DNA of 64,000 nt, from contig CM060958.1 in assembly GCA_030765055.1 (NCBI GenBank), positions 79,382,827-79,446,826 of the forward strand. Reading direction: 5' to 3'. Of this stretch, positions 46,383 to 56,718 are shown one piece after another. This DNA comes from Mantis religiosa (taxonomy: Eukaryota > Arthropoda > Insecta > Mantodea > Mantidae). The number at the start of each line of letters is the position of its first letter. The stretch's first letter is position 1. The notes beneath the pieces are model-generated. The model was not told the DNA's origin and ran no database searches. It saw only the letters and a program-made list of their open reading frames with translations. The position numbers and the translations under genes were made by a program.

Positions 46383-46787
46383 GTATAGCGCGGAGATAAG
46401 GGACAGATAAATATAGCGCGGAGATAAAAGGCTTTGCGAAACAGATAAAGTTAGATATTAGAAGCTTCTAGTGCTGTCTTGTATCTTACAGAAAATATTG
46501 GTAATTTCTGGAAGAGTGAGCGGAGCTATATACGCAGCCGCGAGTCTTAATGAGAGAGAGAGAGAGAGAGTCGAAATGGAACTTGATAATCGTGGAGCTG
46601 TATTTTGAAAGTGAACTCTTTTTTTGTGGGTGTGGCAGACGAACTGTAAGATTGTAATCCTGTATGTGACGTAATTCCGCTACTGCAAGGGTTGGCTAAA
46701 GTGTATTTCTACGGAAATAAAGAACGTTTTGAATTTCTGCAAATTGGACTTTTAATTTTACGAACACACAAAGACACTATATATATA
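46383..46787 (+). mobile_element. LTR-like repeat L2 (possible solo LTR)
   Basis: Homologous to L1 at 14240-14703: atagcgcggagataaggga, gcggagataaaaggc, tatatacgcagcc (TATA position), tgtatgtgacgtaattc, gaaataaagaac and an end at cacacaaagacac. It contains a short GA run (46552-46570) not present in L1. The upstream region has gaagcttc and tttctggaag, a weaker version of the heat-shock-like array of L1. No internal retroelement sequence is attached. Confidence 0.5.
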
Positions 46788-46904
46788 TATACTATTTTAA
46801 CACAAAATGTTCATTTACCTCACACTATATTACAGTACTGTAATTCGTTTTATTGTGATGTGCATTTTCACCTTATAAAAATCCTGTTATAAATAAACTT
46901 CTAC

Positions 46905-47345
46905 TCATTTTCCACCTGAAATTATGAACACCCATTGCAGGACACTTTTACTCTGCACGTTCTTTGCAGTTAAATTTGTGACACTCATCACTTGTTTCTT
47001 CACTTTCTTGTCCTTAGACCTCCGGCAGAAGTCACATCTTTTTGATTTCATATTTGGAACCATTTCCTGATCCTGTTGGCTGCAATTTAGAAGAATCCTT
47101 GAAACCAACTTGAGATATTGCTCAACGAATGCGTCGTGTTCTGCACTGGGGGAAAAGAATTCCTCTCTCAATTTGGGGTCTGAGGTAATTACTGAGGCAT
47201 TCTAAGACAAGTATATCAAGAAATAGAGCAAGTGGCCATCTTGTTGCACGTTTCACTGAATAGTGCCTAGGCATCTTATCAACAGTATCAACACCTGACT
47301 TTGTTGAGTTTCAGAACATTATCAATTCAGGCTTTTTTTTCACAT
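46905..47345 (-). pseudogene. piggyBac transposase remnant, C-terminal part
   Basis: Upstream, at 47190-47345 on the minus strand, the sequence reads STKSGVDTVDKM and RHYSVKRAT, the conserved piggyBac segment with a catalytic Asp. It continues WPLALFLDILVLECLS. The frame at 46905-47171 has LRE and RCDFCRRSKDKKVKK, the start of the C-terminal Cys-rich DNA-binding domain. The next cysteines (CDECHKFNC) are visible only in the neighbouring frame, so a single-base change broke the domain. The N-terminal half is absent. Confidence 0.85.
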
Positions 47346-47541
47346 CTAACTTCCACAAAACAAAATTGCTAACTGTGTTTACATTTTATAATAATTTGTT
47401 ACATAGTGCATGTCTACAACTTTGCAACAACAATGGACATACAAATGAAGGTTCAGAAGCTGCAATATTGCCAAGTTTTAATTACTGTAGTAAATTTGTA
47501 ATATAACACGGAAAATCACATTATATACCTGGGGTATTTTC

Positions 47542-47788
47542 TGACCCGGTCGGTAGCGTGGTGGTAGTGTCTGCCTTACGTTCAAGAGGTCCCGAGTTCG
47601 AATCTCGGTCAGGGTGAGTAACCTGGATAAGGTTTCTCCAGGGTTTTCCCTTATCCTGAAAGACGAATGTCGGGTAACTCTAAGCTCTATGAACCCTGGG
47701 CTCATTTGAGCATCATTTCATCCATTCCAGTCATCGTCCGATATGACTTAACGTTGGAGGACGTAAATTAATGGAAAAAATGACCCGG
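47542..47788 (+). mobile_element. SINE-A copy 5 with 8-bp TSD
   Basis: The direct repeat tgacccgg at 47542-47549 and 47781-47788 flanks a full SINE-A that starts tcggtagcgtggtggtagtg, has B-box gagttcgaatctcgg, and ends ggaggacgtaaattaatgg plus an A run. Confidence 0.9.
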
Positions 47789-48675
47789 GTACAAAAAATT
47801 CTAAATTCTGTGCTACCAGCCGTCATATAAATATCTTGACCATTTATAATAAAAAGTACGCAAAAAGCATGTCTGTAAAATGAAATGTCTACGTTCACAT
47901 TAAAGTAATTTCTTCGTAGTTAGGCAGCCTTGGGACCTATAAAGACACCAAACACCAAGCAAGAGTCAGTTTAGCTGGGCGAACAGGGATATTATCCTTT
48001 GCATTTTACACAGACATAGGACTGTCACATGTTAACAGTCATTGTTATAAATGTCCTTAAAATTTGAAGTTAAGCATTCTTTTGGTTCCATTATACTTAT
48101 TTGTTAAGTTAATCCTTTGCATTTAATGTAGCGCAGTTTTTTAACTTCCTGATACTTCAGTCGCATTGCCATGATTGAATAGTTCGCACTTCACTAAGGC
48201 AGGCCGGTTCAAATTTAGGGGCTCAATTGCGGGGTTTGTGCTGGACGAAACGGTGACTGGAAGGTTTTCTACATTATTCTGCCAGATGTGTCTCGATCAA
48301 AGCTATTTTTTATGACAAAAAGAAACACAGTAGAACCTTATTTACCGGGTCATATGAACGGAAAAGCGTTAAACAAGTACAATATCACCTAAATATTTTA
48401 ATGGAGTTTATAAATTACTATGGACACACTTTCACCTAAAATCATATACACTGAATGTACCTTAAAGCCTACGTATTTGCACTATACAGAATATACAGTC
48501 GGTAGTGAAAGTGGCAGTGAGCTTCTGCGGTCTCAGTTTAATGTATCGCTTACGAGCAACGCGATCTCGCATCCGTTTTAACCTTCTAAGTTCAATTGGC
48601 AATGTTTTGGATAAGCTCCCGAAATAAAGCATCAATTTCTCTATGTATACTGTTTGTGCAAGGGTCATAACCATC
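47789..48675. other. Unassigned stretch
   Basis: Nothing recognised. A weak GC-rich patch at 48195-48265 could be an old repeat. Confidence 0.35.
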
Positions 48676-49240
48676 GAGCGGGATGGCTCAGGCGGTTTCG
48701 TCTGTGGCATGCATTTGGGAGGCCTGGGTTCGTTTCCCGTGGCTGACCTACGTGAACCAGGTTTTTTCGGGGCTTTTCCCGGATCGCTAGTCGAATGCTG
48801 GGTAGTTTTAGTTACACCTCCCGAATTTTCTCTCCCTTCAATTCTTCTCCACTATCATTTCGCATCGTCTCACCTCTGGTGGTCTCTTTCAGGGTAGAAG
48901 TGTCGTCGGGTATCTCGGCGGTGCATGGCGGGATGATATACTCTGAGGAAAACTACTTCCTCCTCCGGTACTTCGGTTGCCGGTTTCCGTACCTCTGCTG
49001 GGATTATTTCGGGGCCACCAGCCAGAAATCTCTGGGGCTCGGCAGCTAAGCTCGTTGTCGTCCCGCAATAGGGGAGTGTGTCCGTTGTCCTGAACTGTCG
49101 GGGGAAGTCTCTAAGTAAACTATAGGGACCCTGCCTTCTGTACTGTCGTGGCTCCTTGGGACAAGCTCCCTGTCTACTCTAGCCTCATCATTCCTGCCCA
49201 GCCCCTCGTAGTGAAATCCTTATTCTAATCCTAAACGTCA
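48676..49240 (+). mobile_element. SINE-B copy 5, best preserved
   Basis: The head cgagcgggatggctcaggcg contains an A-box-like block; gcctgggttcgtttcccgtg is the B-box region. The body has gttttttcggggcttttccc, cacctcccgaattttctctc, tctcggcggtgcatggcgg and ctgtcgtggctccttggga. It runs about 560 bp to gcccctcgtagtg. It is the reference copy for the other SINE-B calls. Confidence 0.75.
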
Positions 49241-50717
49241 TAACCACAAGTGGTTTATCAACTCGGTCTGAAACTGAATGTTCTTCACTTTCATTTTCAC
49301 TAACACTGCCTTGCTCTGTACTCGCTTTAAAACCTCCGCCACTGTCAATGTATTCTTCATCAACATCAGAACAGTCATTCCATATACTTTTTTAAAATCA
49401 ATAAAATCTTCCAGGCCTATTTATTCTTCAAACTTGTTTTCTGGTAAGACACACACCAGGCCACAACATTATCCAAGACTTTATCAAAGCTTCTCTTCCA
49501 ACCTACTCCGAGGCACGTAGGGTGAGTGAAATGAATCTGTTCGCTGACAAGAGAATTGCAGTAATGTATCTAATGAGAAAAGCAATCTATCATTTGTAAG
49601 ACAATTTGCACTTATTATGTTAAACAACATACTTTTCCTTTTCAAAACCGTTCCGGTTTATCCGGACATCCAGGCTAAAGACGTCAGGGTTAACGAGGTT
49701 TCACTGTATTTACGCAAATTTTATACTTTAAATTGAGGGGTAACCATTGCACACATTCGTGTGGCAGAATTTTCTGGGCTTCAATACAACATTTGGTGTC
49801 TACGCTACTTTTCGTTTTTCACTTACAATGGGTATGTTCTGTTTTTAAGTTTGAACCGTTTAGCTTGCAGATCTTGTAACCTTGCAGTGCTAATCACCAC
49901 GTCTAGAACACAAGGTGTCTTCCCTCTCTCACATTAAGGCTGTAATCAGGAAGGGACCAAAGAAAACGTTACAGGTGTGTGAGGTTGCTCATCAGTCTGA
50001 TCACGTAGCTCCCATGGCGGCGTAGAGGATCAACCTTCCAACCTTCGTTTCACCGTGAGGGCGTGAGAGAATGTCTTCTTTAAAGCCTGTTGCTCACCCC
50101 ACGTTCTAGACGCCCTTAGAGTCACGCTTTTGCCAAACCGAACCAAAAATGGATGGTCTGTGGCTAGTCATCCCACTTCCCATTTCATTCGGAACATCCT
50201 AGTATTTTGTCCTGGTTCACGGTAGCTTCTGTTATTCTGTTGACTACATCGTCATCATAATTTTCCTCTCTATATACTTCTTTCTCTATTGTTTAAATAT
50301 TATACGTAGACCCAGTAGTAATAGTAGAAAAGAGCACTATGGTGACAGGTTCTAGGTTCAAACCTAGGTGCGTATGTACTAGGTTCTGTGTCTTCTAACG
50401 TGACTCTCGTTTGCCATTAGCGTATTCTACAAAAACTGCACACTGGTAGCAGGTACCAACTCGGCTGAGAGCAATACAGTTTTTTGGGGTCATAGATTCC
50501 CTTGGAAGGGATATAAAATACATTTCATATAAAATTGAGTTGTCTTTTTAATCGAATTATATGGTCAAATTTTCTTATCCCTCATCTATGAGAGGCATGC
50601 ATGTTACAGAAAGGAGTTATATAAATGCTCTCTTCTTTGTGGCAATGCCAGTCAGTGCTTTATCAGATATATCTGAATGCGGAAGTATGCATAAATGACA
50701 ATTTATTTTCCTTTTAC
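49241..50717. other. Unassigned stretch
   Basis: No coding similarity. At 50350-50380 a short palindrome-like ggttctaggttcaaaccta has a B-box look, but no A-box was found. Confidence 0.35.
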
Positions 50718-50981
50718 TACAAGCCCCCGTTTTTTTTTTTAATTTACGTCCGCCCCATCGTTAAGTTATATCGGACGGTGAATGAACTGGGTGAAATGAT
50801 GCTCAAATGAGTCAAGGGTTCATGGAGCTTAGAGTTACCCGACATTCGTCTTGAAGGATAAGCGAAAACCCCGGAAAAACCTGATCTAGGTAACTCATCC
50901 TGACAGAGATTCGAACTCGGGACCTCTTGAACGGGAGGCAGACATGCTACCATCTACGCTACCGAGGCGGGATTACAAGCC
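50718..50981 (-). mobile_element. SINE-A copy 6 with 8-bp TSD
   Basis: tacaagcc at 50718-50725 and 50974-50981 flanks a minus-strand SINE-A. The T run after the left repeat (50731-50740) is its A tail. The 5' end reads cgcctcggtagcgtagatgg on the minus strand and the B-box is intact. Confidence 0.92.
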
Positions 50982-51017
50982 TCTCAATTTGAAAAATAAT
51001 TGAAAGTCATCATCAGA

Positions 51018-51250
51018 TACATTTCATAACTCTAGCCTTCACATTCAATAAACCAGGCCATTCGACTTCTGTTGCTTAGCTGGGTGTACTGAATAATACA
51101 TCAGCAAGAATTTCGGAAAATATGAACAAAATGGTTGAAAATTTACAGTCATTTCCTTAATAAAAAGGGAAAACTATAGATAATTTTACCATATTCTGAT
51201 GCTTTGAGAAAATAAAATCCCAATTTAGTAAAAAAGTGGCGGCATTTTTA
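51018..51250. repeat. 233-bp direct duplication, left copy (uninterrupted)
   Basis: Starts tacatttcataactctagcc and ends ggcggcattttta. The same segment recurs at 52108-52929 with about 92% identity by eye over the first half. It begins and ends with TA. Confidence 0.85.
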
Positions 51251-52107
51251 CGAGGGTGTTCAATAAAGAATGACCAAAATTTTTTTACAGTCATAATTTT
51301 TCGCACTAAAATTCAATCTTGTTATATACTTTTAGCTAAATGTGAAACAAACACGCCGTAGCAGTTTCATTGTTGGTACTGCTGGTTCCCGCCTGTGAGA
51401 ACCAGATAAGTTTAGACATGTTCAGTATCGCCTACCACTGCAATGGAGGTAACATGCAGTTAAAGTTGATGTTAGAGGAAGATCCAGAGTTTCTTTCAAA
51501 CGTAATCACTGCTGATGAAACTTGGCTACATCATTTTGATCCTGAGAGCAAACAGCCAAGCTCAGTGTGGAAATCTCCTTCATCACCAACCTCCAAAAAG
51601 CAAAAGTGGTTGCTTCTGCTGGGAAAGTTATGGTCATCTCATTCTTTTATATTCATGGAATGGTTTATCAGCATGTTGTATCTGCACACACATCAGTAAC
51701 TGGGAAATACTACAGGGATGTCCTGAAAACATTACAAGTCCATATCAGGCGCAAAATACCAGGCTGGATGCTGCAACACGATACTGCGCGGCTGCATATT
51801 GGCAGTATTGTTGCTGCATATCTTGCAAAAATCAACGTGAAGTGCATCCCACACCCTCCCTATAGTCCGGATTTAGCCCCATGTGACTTTTGTCTACTCC
51901 CTAACTTGAAGAAACGCCTTGGTGGGAGATATTATCTATCATCGGAAGCAGTGGTGAAGGCTGCGGAGGCGATTTTGAAGGATCTCTCAAAAATGGTTTC
52001 CAGCATGTCTTTGAAGACAGGCAGAAACTCTGGAACAAGTGCATCGCATTCAGAGGAGGGAGACTATTTTGAGAAGGAAAATAAAAATTCTTTATTTAAT
52101 AGTTCCC
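51251..52107 (+). mobile_element. Mariner element M5, N-terminally deleted, between duplicated flanks
   Basis: Left terminus cgagggtgttcaataaagaa, flanked by TA; the right terminus is eroded (tttatttaatagttccc) and is followed by TA. Coding frames are broken after the first catalytic motif. 51370-51699 has ITADETWLHHFDPESKQPSS, and 51567-52169 has PHPPYSPDLAPCDFCLLPN. A deletion near 51760 removed some residues before the second motif, which reads LQHDTARLHIGS. It belongs to the group lacking the helix-turn-helix half. Confidence 0.92.
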
Positions 52108-52929
52108 TACATTTCATAACTCTAGCCTTCACATTCTATAAACCAGGCCATTCGACTTCTGTGACTTAGCTGGGTGTACTAAATAATAGTTCAGCGAGAA
52201 TTTCGGAAAATATAAACAGAATGCATAGAAATTAATTGTTCTTTCACACTGGCCGTGTGTAGGCTAAATTGTGGAAACATAGAGTCAAACTGAAAAATTC
52301 AATACCATAGCCAGTATTTGAACCACGGATTATCTGGTTTCCGTCCAGCCGCTCTACCATTGAACTACTATGGCCAACATGCCGATATGACATGAAATTC
52401 TCCAACCGACTCTTAATTTCCTTGTAAACCACAAACTGATCCGTGGTTCAAATACCGGCTATGGCATTGAATTTTTCAGTTTGACTCTATGTTTCCACAA
52501 TTTAGCCTACACACGGCCAGTGTGAAAGAACAATTAATTTCTATTAATTGACCTAATAGTGGTTAACTATAAAGCCCGAGCCTTAAAGTACTTACATGTA
52601 GTAAGTCGCAATTAAGGTAGCTGTCTCATGTGCTTAAGAGAGCTGCTAAGTGGTTTACCAGGAAAATACGAGTCGGTTGGAGAATTTCATGTTGGCCATA
52701 GTAGCTCAATGGTAGAGCGGCTGGACGGAAACCAGAAGATCCATGGTTCAAATACCGGCTATGGCATTGAATTTTTCAGTTTGATTCTATGTTTCCACAA
52801 TGAACAGAATGGTTGAAAATTTACGGCCATGTCCTTTATAAAAAGGTAAAACTATAGATAATTTTAAAATATTCTGAGGTTTGGAGAAAATAAAATACCA
52901 ATTTAGTCAAAAAAGTGGCGACATTTTTA
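52108..52929. repeat. 233-bp direct duplication, right copy (split by SINE-C)
   Basis: Matches 51018-51250 as two blocks, 52108-52223 and 52812-52929, with the SINE-C composite between them. Confidence 0.85.
52215..52811. mobile_element. SINE-C copy 7, inverted composite with 9-bp TSD
   Basis: aacagaatg at 52215-52223 and 52803-52811 flanks a 579-bp insert. Left part to about 52437: minus strand with a full tRNA-like module. Right part: plus strand, from gatccgtggttcaaatacc through a whole body to a second complete plus-strand module and the 3' stop at ttctatgtttcca. The left duplication copy at 51120-51135 shows the uninterrupted site. Confidence 0.9.
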
Positions 52930-53759
52930 TTTAGTCTCCGGCATATCTCAAAATCAGTGTTCCTCGAAATTCCTTTATAATGTGTTTATAGTGTATGGAT
53001 AAGAGTGGTCTGTGGGAGCACATGCTGATCATTGAACAAAAGAAGATCTACAAAAAAGAATGAATGGATGCTCTGAAATCAAACATTTTGACAGCGCTTT
53101 GTATCTGGTAAGTTTACAGTTTTATCAAGAAAGCTCCATGCTATGCACAAACTACAAAGGGGATTGGAATTATCGAGCTCCTACTTGATTACAGAGTATT
53201 AGTGCTACCACGTTACTGCAGTAGTACATTCTACTAACTATCCCATTAGAGGCGAACATGCACTTTGGTGTGACGTTCAAGTGCAGAAGTGCTATCAAGC
53301 GCAGTTACTCCATCCACCTTACGGTGATGGCTTGTGGGTTGCATAACCATTCGGTCCCAGCGAACTTTTAGCTCTCACAGCTCCTAAGCCATGCTTTCTA
53401 CAATCTAATGCTTGTTAATCGAATTAATTTACAATAAATATTAATATATTTCAGTGATGATACAGCAGATACATTGACTGATCGAATTTTAAAAAGGGAA
53501 TCGCTATTCCATGTCTTTGAAATTTCATCCTCTTTGTCACGGAAAAAGAGATCACAGTTGGGAATAGTTTGAGTATTTGAAACTAAAAGAATTTAGAAGG
53601 ACTATCTCAGGAATAGTTTAATCTAAAAAAAACATCATCTAATATAAATTGTGACTTAGAAGTATTTATATTTGTGAATACGATACACATAATTTGTATA
53701 TATCTTAGGGTTTACCAATTATAAGTAAGTCTATAAGTAAAAAGAGAATTTCAGAAACT
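52930..53759. other. Unassigned stretch
   Basis: AT-rich sequence with no recognised coding region or repeat. Confidence 0.4.
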
Positions 53760-54325
53760 ATTACTGGAAATATGGAAAGATAGAGTGAGACTGAAAAATT
53801 CAATGCCATAGCCGGGATTTGAACCACGGATCTTCTGGTTGCTGTCCAGCCGCTCTAACCCTAGGGCTACTTGGCTACTATACTGACTTGACACTAAATT
53901 CTCCAATTGACTCATGTTTCTCCCAGTAAATCACTTAGGAGCTCTCATAAACACATGAGACAACTACCTTAATGGCGACTTACAACGTGTAAGTACTTTA
54001 AGGCCCGGGCTTTATAGTTAACCACTATTAGGTCAATTAATGGAAACTAATTGTTCTTTCACACAGACCGTGTGTTGGCTTAAGTATGGAAAGATAGAGT
54101 CAGACTTAAAAATTTAATGCCATAGCCGGGATTTGAACCTCGGATCTTCTGGTTGCCGACCAGCCGCTCTAACCATTGAGCTACTATGGCCAACGTGCCG
54201 ACATGACATTAAATTCTCCAACTGACTCGTGCTTTTCCCGGTAAGCAACTTAGGAATTCTCATAAACACATAAGACAACTACCTTAATGGCGACTTAAAA
54301 CGTGTAAGTATAAAATTACTGGAAA
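53760..54325 (-). mobile_element. SINE-C copy 8, direct tandem dimer with 11-bp TSD
   Basis: attactggaaa at 53760-53770 and 54315-54325 flanks a 544-bp insert. Two direct units with a period of about 314 bp follow each other (tatggaaagatagag at 53771 and at 54085). Each unit has a tRNA-like module. The 3' end (left) is again at ctatctttcca. Confidence 0.92.
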
Positions 54326-54513
54326 ATTTAAGATTAAGGTACATGCAATTGTAAAAATCTTATAAATTGTATTTTAAAGAAATCTGTTAATGCCACTTTT
54401 GAGAAAATAAGAAATTGTCAATTACTATAAAGAGGAAGCTGAGGTACAGAGATTTTATTGAACATCTTTATTGTAGCGACTTTATAAGTTACTGGAGATA
54501 TAGTACAATTATC

Positions 54514-54715
54514 TTGAGTTGGCAGCTGAGTAAAGATGCAAACTAAATGAATTAGTCTATCACCACACCTGGAAGGGGAGTGAGGATCATTTCTATATGT
54601 ATAACAGTTAATGCATACACCACAAATAGCTACACATATAGAAATCATCTCTCCTTCCAGGTGTGGCGATAGACTAATTTATTTGGTTTGCATCTTTACT
54701 CAGCTGCCACCTCAA
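54514..54715. repeat. Foldback with about 86-bp arms
   Basis: The left arm at 54514-54603 (ttgagttggcagctgagtaa onward) and right arm at 54630-54715 are inverted repeats with a few mismatches and one small indel, separated by about 26 bases. There is no coding content. It could be a small inverted-repeat transposon or a long-hairpin RNA source. Confidence 0.8.
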
Positions 54716-54772
54716 AATAATTCGACTGTATACATATGTGAAGTTTTGTAGTTTTCGTTTTCAAGTTGAGTA

Positions 54773-54891
<119 letters not shown>

Positions 54892-55139
54892 GATACACCC
54901 ACAGACTAACGATTGCTTTAGGTCGTCAAGGGAGGCATCCAGTTCAATTCCATCACTAGGATTCTACATGCCTGGGTTTATTTATCTTTCCACATTTTTC
55001 TAAGTCTTCATAACTGGCAACTCTACCTAGAAGGTACCTAAGTCTAGTTAGAAAAGTTTCTTTCACAAATTTTGTATCCCATTATCATTTCATTTCAACA
55101 TCAATATTATATGAAACAAAAATAGCGTCGGGCTGAAAT
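54892..55139. other. Spacer, nothing recognised
   Basis: Nothing recognised. Confidence 0.35.
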
Positions 55140-55605
55140 CTATGAAAAAGTAAACAAAGTCCGAGCAATATGTGGGACAATCCAAAGAACTTTTAAAAAA
55201 TGAGTGAGAAAAGATACAAAAATGAAAATGTATAAGGTAATCGCTATTACAACTTTACTATATGGAAGCGAAACCTGGGTGCCAACACAAAAGGATTTAA
55301 ATAAAATACAGACTGCAGAAATGACATTTTTAAGAAGTGTTAAAGGTTGTACAATATTGGACAAAATAAGAAATGAGGATATTAGAAAGGAATTAGTTAT
55401 AGCACCAATCCATGACAAAATATCAGAACGAAGGCAACAATGGCATGAACATATATTAAGAATGGAGGATGGAAGTTATCCATATGCAGTACTAAACTAT
55501 AATCCAAAAGGAAGAAGAGACAGAGGACTACCCAGGAGATCTATGAAGCCGGAACGGGCGATATGCCCAAATCATGGAGTGAAGTAGAAGAAGAACATGA
55601 GTAGC
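55140..55605 (+). pseudogene. Non-LTR retrotransposon 3' end, copy 2
   Basis: Open from 55204 to 55587: TLLYGSETWVPTQKDLNKIQ, FLRSVKGC, DKIRNEDIRKEL, QQWHEHILRMEDG and NYNPKGRRDRGLPRR. One stop precedes it (FKK stop VRKDT). It is the same family as 22970-23744 but better preserved. It covers only the C-terminal end of pol and the short 3' untranslated part ending gaagtagaagaagaa. It is strongly 5'-truncated, as is usual for target-primed insertion. Confidence 0.88.
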
Positions 55606-55864
55606 GTTAATCCGAAAGTATTTAATTCACAAATGTTTGAAAACGGAATAACTGATAAACTGTTGACGCTATAAATTCGTTTTACACTCCAGTTGACTGT
55701 ATAAGCTAAATTTATTTATTCAGTTTTTGGCGTTTTTGCATAAAATGTCTTGGTAGTAAAAAGTACATCCTTAAGGAACATATCAATTTGAGTAACCATT
55801 GAACTGTCATAACTACCAATCAAGTGTGCGACTTCTTGTACACGTGGAAATATTACTTTGACTG
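55606..55864. other. Spacer, nothing recognised
   Basis: No coding or repeat homology seen. Confidence 0.35.
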
Positions 55865-56718
55865 CAGTTCAGATGGTATTATGATACATTGCGATCCAAA
55901 TATAACTGAACCATTTCAATAGGCCATAACCTTTGAACCGGTTTGGGAGAATATAATACACAATTGGGAGATTACATTACACTATTTACATCTCAGAGAA
56001 TGTTGGAAGTGTCCTCCACTAGCATCTATGGATCGTTAGTCCCATTTTCTTTGATACGACTGCGGACACTGAAGTTTATATGGTTATCTTCAAGACATTT
56101 GAGGAGCAGTTGGATGATATCGAATTGAAAGTTATTTCCAGCAATATGGAACAACGTGCCGTAATCGAATGACACCATGGAACTTGTAACCATCTCCTTT
56201 GATAATTGAATAATCTCAAAAGTTCTCTGGTCGCCCAGATCCCCGGACCTAGCGAAACCGTATTTTTTCTTGTGGGGGTATCTAAAATATAGAGTGTACA
56301 AATATAGGACCACTGCAATTGATGTTCTCAAGGAATCCATTGGAACCGAAATAAGTAACATTGGCGAGGATACTCTCCGTAAAACTTCAGAAAATATGGT
56401 GAGACGAGTACAAACATGTATAGATTATAGTGGAGGACACTTCCAACATTTTCTCTCAAAGGTAAACAATATAATGTAATCTATTAACTGTGTATAACGA
56501 GGTACATCCAGAAAGAAAGTTCTATTTGAAAATAAAATTAAATTGTGTATAGATACAGAAAAATTATTTATTGCACAAAATTCTACAACTCTTAAACTAA
56601 TTTTCCATATAACTGCCGAAATTTTGCAGGCATTTGTCATAGCGAGGGACACGTTTTTGTATATCTTCTTCATAGAAGTTTGCCGACTGTGTCTTCAACC
56701 AGTTGGAAATGTTTTTTT

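Noticed and set aside
49241..50717. Hidden host gene in the larger unassigned stretches
   Set aside because: I looked for long frames and familiar protein motifs in this and the other unassigned stretches (for example 25841-27190, 61036-63307) and saw none. Introns or UTRs of a large gene cannot be excluded without transcripts.
53771..54314. CRISPR-like or bacterial repeat arrays
   Set aside because: Direct repeats here are SINE dimers with target duplications in a eukaryotic context; no short regularly spaced repeats exist in the window.
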